Shown: positions 11,597 through 22,941 of the stretch, piece after piece
Numbering within the stretch: the first letter of the stretch is position 1
Layout of the letters: each line of letters opens with the position of its first letter
Notes under the pieces: generated by a model
The model's database searches: none
The model's input: the letters and a program-made list of their open reading frames with translations, nothing else
What the model was told of the DNA's origin: nothing
Program-made: the position numbers and the translations under genes
Source of the DNA: Oidiodendron maius Zn
Taxonomy: Eukaryota; Ascomycota; Leotiomycetes; Myxotrichaceae
Assembly: GCA_000827325.1 (NCBI GenBank)
Contig: KN832874.1
Coordinates: 2,154,721-2,218,720, forward strand
Direction: 5' to 3'
Length of the DNA stretch: 64,000 nucleotides

Positions 11597-12429
11597 ATTA
11601 GATACTAAGTAGGTGGTGGATAAATATATGATTTAGGGGGCGGGGGGTGATACACTTCTCCATCGTATATATAAAACTGATGTTCTCTATTGCTTTGGCC
11701 TATCCGGTGACATGGGAACTGACTCGGATTGGCCAACATCCAATCAATCACGGAGGCTTGGTACTAAGTTTAGAATTAGCTATTTTAAATAATGTCTAGA
11801 TAAACATGAATATAGTCTTCATTATTTTCAACCCAAAGAAACGGGAAGTCCTCCATCGCTGTCAGCCATTATCAGTTCTGCGGAACATGCTACCCAAAAA
11901 AGGGACCAGGAGCAGTTGATGGATGCTGACTAAGGTGGCAAAGTGGCAGCTGGCATCCGAAAACGGCCTGATTCAGTGGTTATAACCTGAATCCAGCACC
12001 AGAACCTAGGGGCTGGACATACTGATATTCGGCGCCGAATATCGGCGTAATCACTGAATATCGGCGTAATCACTGAATATTCGAATATATAATGAGGCTA
12101 TTCAGACGCTCTATAGTGAGTTGAGTCAAAATATCAGCTATAGTTAGTGTATAACCAAGGCGAATCGATCGGGTCAACTTATATAGAATGGGTGAACAAT
12201 ACACCAGGAAAGTGAATATATTAATAGTAAGGCAGTAGCCTTACCTTTAGAAAAACAACTAATTCAACCAACCTTTTTGACCCTATATTGCATATGCAGT
12301 ATCACCGGAGTGATACAAACAGTTAGCCAGTGTCACGGCTCGCGTTACAAACACACCACCGATCGTCAAGCAATCGACACACTAGCCGATTATCAATTGC
12401 CCTTTTCGGCCAAAAGAAGTGTTATTTGG
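11597..12429. other. convergent intergenic region with repeats
   Basis: Contains a perfect 19-bp tandem duplication (12037-12055 and 12056-12074) and the reference copy of a dispersed repeat at 12337-12412. No gene is seen. Confidence 0.5.
12337..12412 (+). repeat. dispersed repeat, least mutated of three copies
   Basis: Starts GGCTCGCGTTACAAACAC and ends CCCTTTTCGGCCA. Copies at 5707-5780 and 45097-45158 differ mainly by C-to-T type changes, which fits RIP. It resembles the end of a transposable element; TGTTACAAACAC is also how the LTR at 38534 begins, but the rest differs. Confidence 0.55.
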
Positions 12430-14371
12430 CTAGCCCTTAAATTCTTTTTCTAAGATTCTATCGTCTAGATTTAATAATAGAGTTTCTGCGTCATCAAATT
12501 CGCCTCGTATTACTTTTTCGTACGAGAGACCGCGGCTATACAAGTTGACCTTGTACGGCCTTGTCTTATTTACTAGACCCACTAATAATACTGCGGTTAG
12601 TGTCTCAACGATAGAAAATAGGCTTATACTCACTGATCTTGTCACTCATATCCAAGGTACATCCTTCTACAGGCTCGATGTTGAAGCCCCAGAGGACCCG
12701 GGAAATGAAAATAAATAAGGAGGACTCGGCGATATGGATTCCCTGGCATAATCGTCGCCCAAACCCGTAATGAAAGTGATCTCGTTGAAGGTACTCTGCA
12801 CTTATAGCGGACGCTGCTGACGAAACATCATCATGTTCAAAACGGTCCGGATTAAAGATCTCGGGGTTTGGATAGCGATCGGGGTCATTGCTTAAGGCTA
12901 TTAAGTTTGGGAAGCAAATTGTCCCCTTCGGAATTAATTTCCCTTCGTAGAAATCATCCTGCGTTGTTGCATGCGGGATACCTATGGAATTAGCATGTCG
13001 GACAGAGTTTTATCTGCAAATAACGCAAGTCGAGCGGCCCCAACTCACCCAAGCTGGCATTAAGGCCCCATCGATGAATCTCTTTGATAAGACTCCTAAG
13101 ATAGGGTAAGGAGGGTTGATCATCCCATGTTGGCAACCTGTCAAGCCCTATGACACGATCCAGCTCTTTCCCTCCTGATTAGCGGGCGAACATCAGAGAT
13201 CGGATTGGAGGAGCTACCTTCATGGGCTTTCTTCACACACTCGGGATGGAGTGCCATGATCTTGAAAAACGACTGCAAAATACTGCTAGTGGTCTCCGAA
13301 CCCGCGCCAATAAGCATAGCTAGTATGTGCAGTACTTGCTCGTTGTCGAGCACTTCCTTTTTTTGGATCTACGCGAGACTTAGAATATCATATATATGGC
13401 TTGGACGCGCAGAGATATGGGCCTACCTCCAGGAGCATCTTCCCGAAGCATTCTGGGGCGCGGTCCGCCTCCATCGCCTTCCTCAGGACATCCAAGACGG
13501 CAGAGTGCAAGGCAAAGTCTCGGCTCTTGATTGCCACGGCTTGGTGGTGCCAGGGTTGAAGGAATAGAGGTAAGTATTGGAGGGCTGGAATGTAGTCTAC
13601 TGGCAGGGACCCTGGGCGAATGACTGTTATCATGGTCAGTAACACTACTATCGAGTCTGGGAACCACACTTCCAACATTTTAGATTAATATCCAGATGAG
13701 CAAAAAATTCAACCAGAACCGCATGATCAGATCGAGGGATTCGGACTCCATAGACAGCACTGAAGATGATACTTAGGGCGAACCTCTCGGTATCATGGAG
13801 GAATGAGGTGGGATTATCCAAAAAGCCGACGAGTGTCACCTTGGACTCGTAGTCCTGATACTGTCGAAAGAGCGGTAGTTGTCGCGGCCCAAGCAAGCCA
13901 TGGTAAAGCTTGCGGAGGTATCTGAATTCGTCACCCACTGGGGTTGTGAGTATTCTCCACGGCCATATTTTGCCCCGGAACTGATCTTCCGGGCGGGATG
14001 CGTAAATCGCACCCCTCTGTAAACTCTTAGCAGCAGTGATGGGAATGAGAATCAGCAGATCTACCTACATCTTGCAGAAGCTCTTTGGCAGCCTTTGGGG
14101 TGTTGATGATAATGACTGGGCTAGAGCCATACCACAGCATGCAGATGCTCCCCCATCGTTGCCTTATGCGGAGGAGTTCTTTGTCTGGCTCTGAGAGAAG
14201 CTTTAAAAATGTCGAGACATTTCCCACGAGACCTAAAGGCCTGGGGCCAGCTGGATATTTCGAGCGTCCGGTGAAGATGGATGTACCGACAACTAAAGCT
14301 GATAATGCCACCAAGACTGCTCCTCCATAGAGGGAGGCAAGCTGCGGAGGGCCGAGAGTCAAAACGTCCAT
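12430..14371 (-). CDS. cytochrome P450 monooxygenase (OrdA/CYP64-like)
   Basis: Seven exons (14069-14371, 13677-14025, 13427-13623, 13218-13356, 13049-13174, 12634-12981, 12430-12590) sum to 1623 nt, or 540 residues. After the N-terminal anchor comes the proline-rich hinge KYPAGPRPLGLVGN. The I-helix is LIGAGSETTSS, the ExxR is EIHR, the PERF-like segment is NPDRF, and the heme loop is YGFGRRLCQG. The layout resembles the O-methylsterigmatocystin oxidoreductase-like P450s common in fungal clusters. It is divergent from the SDR at 14847 (475 bp apart), so the two may be co-regulated. Start MDVLTLG at 14371; another ATG lies seven codons upstream (14392). The substrate cannot be inferred. Confidence 0.85.
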
Positions 14372-14846
14372 CTCTTTAGCGATGAGAAACACCTTGCGCT
14401 GCGAAGGTGAGACGGCGCCGAGAGCACTTCAACATTCGCCGGGGAACTAGTTCAGGCAGATGTCAGATAGGAGAGCTATTTTTATCGTGAACGGGACTTT
14501 GTCTGGCACTCGAAGTGACACTCAGCTCCATCCCGCCGCATGAGTGCAGGACAGGGGGGTGTGCGGTGCCGCACCTACTCCAATCGGGGCTGAGTGCGAA
14601 GTTACATTAACTTACAGTACATGTACGAAGTATAGTGCATATGCATTTGCAATTCCGCATTCCCATGTCGACCCATGCCAGCTAATTATGACCCTAGCTG
14701 TCATGGCCGGGGCTGATCGGTACTGCCCGGCGGTACTTTGCAGGCCGAACTGTTGACTCGTGCTGAGATTGCATAGCACGGGTGCTTTGATCTCGATGTG
14801 CCCCGAAAGTCCTCAACTGGAACAGAGCAAGGCACACTTTGTCGTC
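14372..14846. other. divergent promoter region, P450/SDR
   Basis: About 475 bp between divergent P450 and SDR genes, a likely shared promoter. No specific operator is evident by eye. Confidence 0.45.
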
Positions 14847-15897
14847 ATGGACTTCATCAGGTCGCAACTTACGAAAATTCCGAGGGTCGCACCGGTCGAC
14901 CTGTCTCGGAGCACTGTCTTGATCACTGGCGCTAATTCGGGCCTTGGGTTGGAAACGGCGCGCGAGATCTTGCACTCCAAGCCAGGGCGCCTCATCCTCG
15001 CCGTGCGAGACCTTGGGAAAGGCAATGAGGCGAGAAAGCTCTTGGCTGGGGCCAATCCGTCGGGGGCCAAAATTGACGTGCGCAAGCTGGATCAGTCAAA
15101 CTTTCAATCCGTCCAGGCTTTTGTAGCGGGGCTCGAAGGCGAGCCGGTCGATATTGCTATCTTGAACGCAGGTCCTTCTCCCCACAATGTGCTCGCCTTG
15201 ACGTGGCCTCTTACACTTACACTATGTGGCAGGCGTGTGGAATACAAAGTTTACCACCACAGTCGATGGCTATGAATCTGATCTCCAGGTTAATTATCTT
15301 GGCGCCGCACTGCTCTCCTTATTACTGCTCCCCAATCTTCGCGCTGCTGCCGCCAAGCCACGTCTCCCCAATGTTCCTCGACCGCATCTAACCGTAGTGG
15401 CTAGCGGCCTACATGAAATGGCCCAGTTCCCAGAAAGGCGGCTCCCAAGTGGCCAGGTGTTGGCAGCTTTGAATGACCAGAAGCAATACACGCAAAAGGA
15501 TCGCTATCCGGTCACCAAATTACTTAGCCTGCTGTGGACTAAGTCCCTCTCCAGCAGGGTACCGAGCTCTGAGATTATTATCAGCTCACCAGCACCTGGA
15601 TTTTGCAAGACGGGACTTTTCAGGGACATGTCCGGTATTGCGGGATTTATTCTAAGACTGGCTATGGCAGTCCTCGGCAGATCGGCGCAGGACGGTGCGC
15701 GGTGTTTGGTAGATGCGGCATTAACGAAAACGGAAGAGACTCATGGGCTATATCTAAGTGAAATGAGTGTTAAACCTGAATCAGAGCTGGTCCGGAGCGA
15801 AGAGGGACAAAAGCTGCAAGAGAAGATGTGGGAGGAATGTATGGAGATATTCGTCCGGCACGATATAAATGTTAAGGCAAGCTTTCCAGCCGCCTAA
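14847..15897 (+). CDS. short-chain dehydrogenase/reductase
   Basis: Two exons (14847-15171, 15233-15897) encode 329 residues. The cofactor motif is TGANSGLG after a beta strand (STVLITGANSG), the NAG motif falls at the splice junction (ILNAG/VWNTKF), and the active site is YPVTK (Tyr and Lys of YxxxK). This is a classical NAD(P)-dependent SDR of the retinol-dehydrogenase-like fungal type, which oxidises an alcohol or reduces a ketone. It lies between a P450 and an FAD monooxygenase, so it is probably a tailoring enzyme acting on an oxidised intermediate. Start at the ATG giving MDFIRSQL. Confidence 0.85.
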
Positions 15898-16095
15898 GGT
15901 TCAGAATATACAAAGTATTTCACTTGGGAATAATCTAGTGTAATTATGTAGGGAAATTTCAAAGTGATCTGCTCGTCTCCGATAATCAATCTATGCAGTA
16001 CATAATGATAAGCATTGAACTCAGATTCCAATTCCGTAACTTGGCGGCAAGTAAATGAATGCAGAAACGAGTTAACTCTCTGACGAATTCCCCAT

Positions 16096-17987
16096 TCATC
16101 TTCTCGTGCTCAACCCCTCTTGGTGATCTCTCTCCTCTCGGTCTTTAGTAACACTTGCATAAATCTCGGGAAACATGGGACGGAACCAATCTCTTATGGT
16201 ACGTAATAGCCCTCCCATGCCGTCACGGACATGGCCTGATGGCAGTTTCATATCTGAAAGCAGTTGGTCGGTATACAACGTCGCGTGTGGACCGATATGC
16301 ACGCCCTTAGCTCCGTGTGCGCCGAAGCATGCGGTCTGCCAGGCGTGGAACCTGGTCACGTCTAGGTTGCTTTCAGTATATGTAAGCTTCCTAACCCGAG
16401 TGGCTCGTACCTTCATCAATTATATCTTGCGGTGGAGCTTGGATAACCCCACGGAAATAGTCAGATATCCAATGCGCAGCGACGAAGGCCACCGTTGGGT
16501 TTAGGAGGCTGTATGCGAACCCATTTAGTGCTATGTTACGGTATGGCCGGGGTGACTTGCCCTTGGCGGGCGGATGGACTGCATGCGGGGGAGCTATTAG
16601 TCGGTATAGCCTAATGTAGGAAAGGTTATTTAAATCGTCAATTGAGTCTGAACTGCTCACAAGGCCCAAATCGTGGAGCAGTGGAGGCGAAAAGAATGGC
16701 AAAGCCTAGCACGTCCGTCAGCATTGCTGTTCACTCCCCAGCTTGAAGTCGCTCACCAGGTTATACCCTGTCGCAAGAATGACATTATCGGCGTTAACCA
16801 CCCGGGTCTCTCCATGCTTGTTTTTGAGGCGTGCCGTGTGATCTTGTAGCATGTCTATAGATCCTTCACATACTTCAATCCTTCCATCCCGGACGCATTC
16901 GAGGTATCCGGGTGGTTCTACGTGGAGGGCTCCTGATAGAGCCTGTGCAAAGGAGTGATGTGGTATGGTCTGCGGAAGATCTTGCTGTCCATTGGAGGTT
17001 ATGAAGTCGTAGGCAATGAATCGGAATATCTGGCGCGTGAGCCACTGCCCAACCGCTGTCTCAGCAATGAGATAATGAAAATAGTCGGGTGGAGTCACAA
17101 ATGGTAACCAAGCGTTCTACAGAATTAGTAGAGCCTGGACAAAGATCAGGCCATGGAAGGAAGGGTGCTCACCACGAAACGAGAAAATAAAACCTTCTCA
17201 AATGATACAGAATTTTGAAATATCCTGCGAGGCGCAAGCCAGTGGGGTCTCCGATAAACAAGCTTTACAGCTGGAGCGACATGACTTGTTGTAGTTGGGC
17301 ATCGACCCTGGGCTACAAGCGTTGCCAAATCAAGAGCCGACTTACCTGCTCCTATGACCACCACGCTCTGTGACGCGCCGAGCGTGCGTTGAACTGCAGG
17401 ATTCGATATATCACTCGAATGCCAGATGTGGCCGTTAAACTGCGATGTCTGGCTCTTGCTTAGGGGATTGTGGCTCGAGTGATACAAGCCGGTACAGACA
17501 ACAATGTGTGAAAAGTCTTTTGTGAATGCCCGTGTTGCCTCCTGGCATCTCACCACCCACATGGAATGCCTGGTATCCCATGACACATCCTCCACGCGGC
17601 AATCAAATCTTATGCGACTAGTGAGATCGAACCTTTCTGCATATGCTTTCAGGTAAGAATTCACATCCTGTGCATTCACGTGACTCCCGGCTTTGCGCAA
17701 CTCATCCGGGTATGGAAAGCCTGGAATTTCGTATGTTAGGAGAGGCGAGTTTGTGGTCAGCCCTTCGTATATACGATTTTGTGCCCATACACCTCCCAGA
17801 TCTGTATTCTTTTCGAAGATCTCAACAGAGTGAAAAAACGAGCCTGAATCGCACAGCAGCGATTTGGCGGTAATGAGACCATAGATGCCTTAAGAGTTAA
17901 TCAGGCTGACCGAAGTGGGGAGAGAGGACGTAGAAAGTTACCTGCTCCGATAATTAAAGCGCTTCTCTTCTCCGGTTTCTCCATCAT
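16096..17987 (-). CDS. FAD-dependent monooxygenase (flavin-containing monooxygenase type)
   Basis: Five exons (17942-17987, 17173-17888, 16757-17116, 16411-16705, 16096-16361) give exactly 560 residues. The FAD-binding GxGxxG is ALIIGAGIYG near the N-terminus, then LGGVWAQNRIYEGL, as in FMO/BVMO-like enzymes. A second Rossmann motif for NADPH is VVVIGAGKSA, and ILATGYN is the conserved C-terminal ATGY motif. It should insert one oxygen atom from O2, by N- or C-oxidation, epoxidation or Baeyer-Villiger reaction. The apparent frame breaks at 16705-16757 and 16361-16411 are resolved by proper introns. It shares a 483-bp divergent promoter with the prenyltransferase-like gene. Confidence 0.85.
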
Positions 17988-18470
17988 CTCTTGCGTGCTT
18001 CCGATGGTGCCAGACGGGCAGCCTTTCGAAAAGGTTGCAGGCGCTGAAATCGGAAACTGCTTCTTTAGGAAGCATAGACTGTAGGTTGCCAACTTTCAGG
18101 CGTCAGTGACAGTCGATGACAATCAATTAGAAATCTGATGCTAGGCATGTAGCATCAGGCCCCTCCTTAATTTAATTACTGGTCCCACTGAAGTGGCTAT
18201 GCAACCACCAGTTCTCAGGTATGTTGGAATCCTACCCTTCAGTGTGACCGTTCACGACCTGCGCCTGCCTCTTGCTTATAACCCCCAGCATGGTCACCCC
18301 CTTCTTGATTGGAAGCTACAGAATCGCTCCGATTGGCCCCTTGTACCAAGAGCTTGTTAGTTCATCTATATTTATTTCGTCTTTTATCATCGGGCTGATG
18401 ATAAGAACTACCTATCTGCTCAACATATGCGGGATTCTTGGTTCAGTGTATCTTTTACTCTCACTCCAAG
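17988..18470. other. divergent promoter region, FMO/prenyl synthase
   Basis: 483 bp between start codons of two divergently transcribed genes, a likely bidirectional promoter. I see no repeated operator that I can defend. Confidence 0.45.
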
Positions 18471-19655
18471 ATGGCGTATACGAACTACGAGATATTAGCA
18501 AAGATGTTTGCACAGGTGTCCTCCGGCTGGTTTCGAAGCTGGTGGCCCTCGGTCACCATCGAGACTGAGAGCGATACCACAACGGCGGCCAAAGAAGTTC
18601 GCGACAAGATTTCATGCCCTTATAATTATATCCTCAGCATCTACGGCTCTGCGCATTTTACAAAGATCATCCAGTGGCTAGACCCTACGCTGGAAGAAAA
18701 TGATCCTAGCTGGTTTGCTCTCATTCTGGAGATCATGGACGCCATCCACTTCGGCGCCATCTTGGTCGATGATATCGCTGATGGCAGCATTCTGCGAAAA
18801 GGGCGGACGGCTGCCCACCACATCTACGGATCTTCGGAGACCATCAACCGTGCATACCTGCGCATCTTTGAAGTGGTCGAGAAATGTAGAGCAACCAAGC
18901 CGGAGGCGGTGCCTTTCATTCTAGATAATCTAACTCAGATCCACAAAGGTCAGGACCCCTGCTGTCCCTCGGCTTATCAGTGTAGCTAACGTCGAGATGC
19001 AGGTCAAGATGACTCCCTTGTCTGGCGCAGGGACGGGTTCGACTTAAGCGTAAATCAAGAGCAGGCCCTCGCCCTGTATCGGCACTGCGCCTCCCTCAAG
19101 ACCGGGGCGCTCTTTCGCCTCGTGGGCCAACTCGTCACCGGCAGCCATGTGAAGGACAGGGTCTTGTCCAGCTTCGGGTGAGCCATTCGCGAATCAACCA
19201 ATAATGCAGCGGAACCTACAACTGACGTATGACTTAGGTGGTACTGCCAGCTCCAGAACGACTGTAAGAATATCTTCTCGTCGGACGTGATTACCGCAAA
19301 GGGAGCCTTGGCAGAAGATCTCGCGAATGGCGAGTATTCGTACCCCATCATCGTTGGCCTCTATGCCGGCCCTTCGACCCGAGAGGCCGTTGAGAGTGCG
19401 TTGCACCGTTTCGGAGAGACGACGCCTTACTTCCATGACCAGGTAGCAAGGGCAACAGTGATGCTGCAGAGACCCGAGGTGCGGGGTCGCTGTCTAGCGG
19501 AATTGGCAAAGCTGAGAGAGGAGAACAAGGATCTTGCGTCGTTGTGGGGCCGGAGGGAGGAGATGGTTTTAGATTGCTCACGGCCCAACAAGAGTGAGAG
19601 TGACGGTGGAGTGCGATCCTTGACCTTCTGGCGCAAAGTGCTATATGCTGAATAA
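18471..19655 (+). CDS. polyprenyl-synthase-fold prenyltransferase with altered second Asp motif
   Basis: Three exons (18471-18948, 19003-19177, 19238-19655) give 356 residues. The first aspartate-rich motif is intact, ILVDDIADGSILRKG (DDxxD), followed by AAHHIYGSSETINRAY and HKGQDDSLVWR, as in fungal GGPP synthases. The second motif, usually DDxxN/D after FQ, here reads QLQNDCKN, so the first Asp is Asn. A similar Asn change is, from memory, described for PaxC-type indole-diterpene geranylgeranyl transferases, which use the same fold to attach a prenyl chain to an aromatic acceptor. It may therefore be a transferase rather than a chain elongase. GEYSYPIIVG later in the chain is the usual fold signature. 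It is the most likely backbone-forming enzyme of the cluster. Confidence 0.8.
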
Positions 19656-20170
19656 TACGCGTGATAAGTTGTACTAGTTTACTATATTTTTAGCCTCTAT
19701 CAGAGCAGAAGGTGGGATTTTATTTTTTAGCGCTATGCTGTCTGCAGCCAAGAGAGTTTTCCCCCCCCTGGAAGGCTTTGCCGCATACTTCCATCCCATG
19801 TGCATACGGTGCTCCGAGAGTGCTCCGAGAGGGCGCTGCTGTGCCACGAAGAGGTCGCTTCCTGTGGAGTGATTCGCGGTGTCGTGCGGCACTCGTAATG
19901 CAGCCGAATATAACAACAACTGTGGAGCGTGGCCAGTGCCAGGCAGTGCCAGGCAGTGTCAGGGTGTCGCTGACGATGATATGCACGCGATATCCAGCGC
20001 CTCAATCCCCCTGTTCTGGTTGCGTTCCAACAGTTACACCCGTAAATGACTTTATGTGGCCCAGGAGGAGATGATATCCTATCTTATCATCCCTCGACGG
20101 CCAAAATTCAAGAACTCTGCACTTCATCTGCTGGCATTTGTTTAGTACAACTCGCACGACCACTGTTCCG
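19656..20170. other. intergenic, short tandem repeat
   Basis: About 515 bp; contains three near copies of a GCCAGGCAGT-like 10-mer around 19933-19960. No gene is seen. It should hold the promoter of the 7-TM gene. Confidence 0.45.
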
Positions 20171-21569
20171 ATGGATCTCCCTGTGGACCTTTCTGCCATA
20201 CCGGCCCTCCCCGCTCCTGAGGGCTGGACTACTGATTTCAACAGTCCGGTAAACCGAGCTGTACAGTATATTGCCGTCAGCTCGATCGTCGTCCCGATGG
20301 CCTTCGTCTGCGTGCTTCTCAAGCTGTACATGAAAATCACGGTGATCCGCAAGCCTGGATGGGATGACTGTAAGTGCACGGCCGCTGATCATGTAATCCA
20401 CAGTCCTAACTCTCTTCACAGTGGCGAGCATCATCGCCGTGGTATGCGAGTTGCGTTCAGTCGATGTCCTGCCTTACTAATAATTTACAGATCGGACTTG
20501 TCGCATATCAGGCCATTTTCATCTGGTGTAAGAAGTTGTCCTCCTGTGCGTTAGCTGCGATTAACATCCTCCAGTATTAGATCGTGGCGCGGGAAGGCAT
20601 GCATGGGATGTTTCGATTTCTCTATATCTGAAGGAGATAACTGTAAGTGTTAGGCCCCGGTCCTACGAAGCTCCCAAGTGGTTAACGGCTCGTAACAGCT
20701 GAGCAAAACCTTAGCCATTATCCAGCAACCAACATCGCTGGCGGCCAAACTTGCGCTCTTGGGCATGTACCACCGCCTATTTTCTCCTAAAAAAGGCATT
20801 AAGTACACCATCATCATCGGCATGGTCGTGTGTACTATCATCTATATCGTGATCATGGCCTTATACATCCCTCTCCAGGACAACGCTGCCGGGATCCTAA
20901 GGCTCAATCGCATCAATAAGGCTCAGGCCATCTTAAACTTGAGCACCGACATCTTCATTTTCGTTGTTCCTCTAGTTGCCATCTCTGGCTTGAATTTATC
21001 TCGATCCCAGAAGATCGGTGTAGGGGCGGTATTCATGACCGGGTCACTGTAAGTGCCTCCACAGCCCGAACGGCCCGTTACTAATGACCCAAAGCGCGGT
21101 TGCTTCATGTGTGATTAGTGTGGTGTACCGCTTCCAGACCATGACCAACATGACCGATCTTACCTGGCAATTGGTCCCATTTTACATCGTCCTGTGAGCA
21201 CTCTTATTGCCGCCATTAAGCCTCGTTACACTAACCTACTAATCCAGGACGGTCGAAATCTCTATTGGGGTTATGTGCGGCTGCATGCCCGTCTTCCCTG
21301 CCCTCCTGCAAAAGTCGGGCGTGGCGAAATGGTGGTCGGCAACATATAAATCCATCTCTTCGATCCTGCTCAGATCTAAAACCGGAACGACTATGTCGTC
21401 CACCAAACCGTCGGCCAACCACGGCTACCGGGTCGGCTCAAGTGGTTCGGACGAGGATTATGTTCAGCTCCGTGATGCCGGTAGCATCCAGAAGCATGTA
21501 CAGATCGACGTAAGTTCAGTGAGGGAAAACTCCCTCACTGAGACCCGCGAATATTTGCGAGAGGTATAA
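20171..21569 (+). CDS. seven-transmembrane fungal rhodopsin-like domain protein
   Basis: Seven exons predict about 370 residues with six to seven hydrophobic helices: VQYIAVSSIVVPMAFVCVLL, LASIIAVIGLVAYQAIFIW, TIIIGMVVCTIIYIVIMAL, LNLSTDIFIFVVPLVAI and others, then a polar Ser-rich tail. The motif TDIFIFVVPLVAI and the DRGAGRHAWDVS loop are typical of the fungal integral-membrane (rhodopsin-domain, PTH11-like) family found in many clusters and near plasma-membrane sensors. Splices checked include GWDD/LASII, FIW/LLDRGAGRH, KEIT/LSKTLA and PFYIVL/TVEISIG. The function is unknown: a receptor, sensor or enzyme is possible. It lies downstream of the prenyltransferase-like gene in the same direction. 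Confidence 0.75.
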
Positions 21570-22941
21570 AACAGGAGTGGAATAGGGGTGGCTGTCAGAG
21601 AATAGACTCTTCATACTGCTATTTCTAGTGTCTATGGACGGAGGATTTTATGCATATGTTTCCCGGGCTGCACATTACGAGTGCGATGAGTCGAAGTTGG
21701 TGTGCATAGCAGGGCGAGACGTTTCCGCTCGTGATTCTGGGGGCGGGGGCGAGACTATCACGTCATCTTGAATGGTGCCTGCATTGTAAGGGGCACGCAT
21801 ACAACCACATAGAATGCACAGAGTTGGGAGGTGACATTGCAATTAACTACCATGACGAATCTATGCATCGGCATATTTGCGTGTCACATACTAATCCTCT
21901 TGCCAGGATAGGCAGTTGGTAACATTCAGCCGCACACCAACATGACTGCTCTAGTGTATAGTCATCGCGCCGCGCTCTTGCATATTACGTATCTCGCAGG
22001 GGTCAAATGCACATGTGATGATTACTCGTTAAAAGACCAATCTGGAACTGCGCGGCGTAGTGTGGCATAGCACTGAAACTGTGCGGCGTAGTGTGGCATA
22101 GCACTGGAACTGCGCGGCGTAGTGTGGCATAGCAAGGCAAAAACATTCTAGGCCTTCAGGGTAACTATACTTTTATTTATTAATTATTTAAAGAAGCTTG
22201 AAGTTAAACTTAAGCTCTTTATTAATATTTAAAAAAGAAACAATCTTTTTAATAAAATAAAGTTAAAATTATAAACATCTTGTACGTAGGCAATGGGTGG
22301 CATGGCAGGGTGGATGATCTCTGAATACTGTGCTTACCGTGTTTTCCAACACTCATCCTGGAACCGCCATTGCGGACTTTGTGATATCCCCCCTTCGTTG
22401 GCCCGTGGCTGAAGATACGTTTCGCCCACCCTCCTACCACCGGAATATCATGTCAGAATTTATGGGTCTCATTTATGGATCGTACATTGCAAAAGAAGGG
22501 GTAAAGGAGGGGTTCAGCTTGCAGGAGCCAGTCTACATAACGTAATGAGCTCTCACGGACCTGACAGTACTGCCTTCGATAAAGCCAGTAACGAAGACTT
22601 GAAGCCAGTCAAAGTGGGAGAAAGCAGTATGGCCTTCATGTTTGAAAGTTGCTTCATGGTAGGCGTCACGGAATAGGGATTCAAGACTTGCGAGAAGATT
22701 CAGGAGGATTATAGTCATGAGAGCTTGGGGGCTTTGAAAGATCCGCCAGTGGAAGATGGCCATAATTAAAACAGACTGGTCGTCAGTGGAGAGTTTAACT
22801 TATTATTTAATCACATTTTAGCCTTATATTAGGGTATTGTTAATACTCTGACGCTCTCCCTCACGAACGAACTCAATTTTAAAAAGTAGACTCTACTCAA
22901 CACGATGTTAGATTGCATCCATATATATGAAAGTGTCAGGC
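21570..22941. other. intergenic, AT-rich patch and minisatellite
   Basis: About 1.4 kb. A 31-bp tandem repeat lies at 22044-22134, followed by an AT-rich patch (about 22150-22270). A minus-strand frame at 22533-22763 begins MAIFHWRIF and looks protein-like, but I cannot assign it; it may be another piece of the neighbouring regulator remnant. Confidence 0.4.
22044..22134 (+). repeat. 31-bp minisatellite, three copies
   Basis: Copies start at 22044, 22075 and 22106. The unit contains GCGGCGTAGTGTGGCATAGC, and one copy differs by C-to-T and G-to-A changes. Short non-coding tandem array. Confidence 0.8.

Noticed and set aside
13623-13677. Apparent frame break in the OrdA-like P450
   Set aside because: A 53-nt intron with GTTGGA donor and AACAG acceptor joins NLK to FIRPGSLPVDYIP; the summed exons give 540 codons.
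16361-16757. Apparent frameshifts in the FAD monooxygenase
   Set aside because: Introns starting GTGAGC and GTACGA with acceptors at CTAG restore the frame exactly, and the total exon length is divisible by three (560 codons).
12430-21569. Assignment as a known indole-diterpene (paxilline-type) cluster
   Set aside because: Only the prenyltransferase is reminiscent; no PaxM-type epoxidase, PaxB-type cyclase or separate GGPP synthase is seen.
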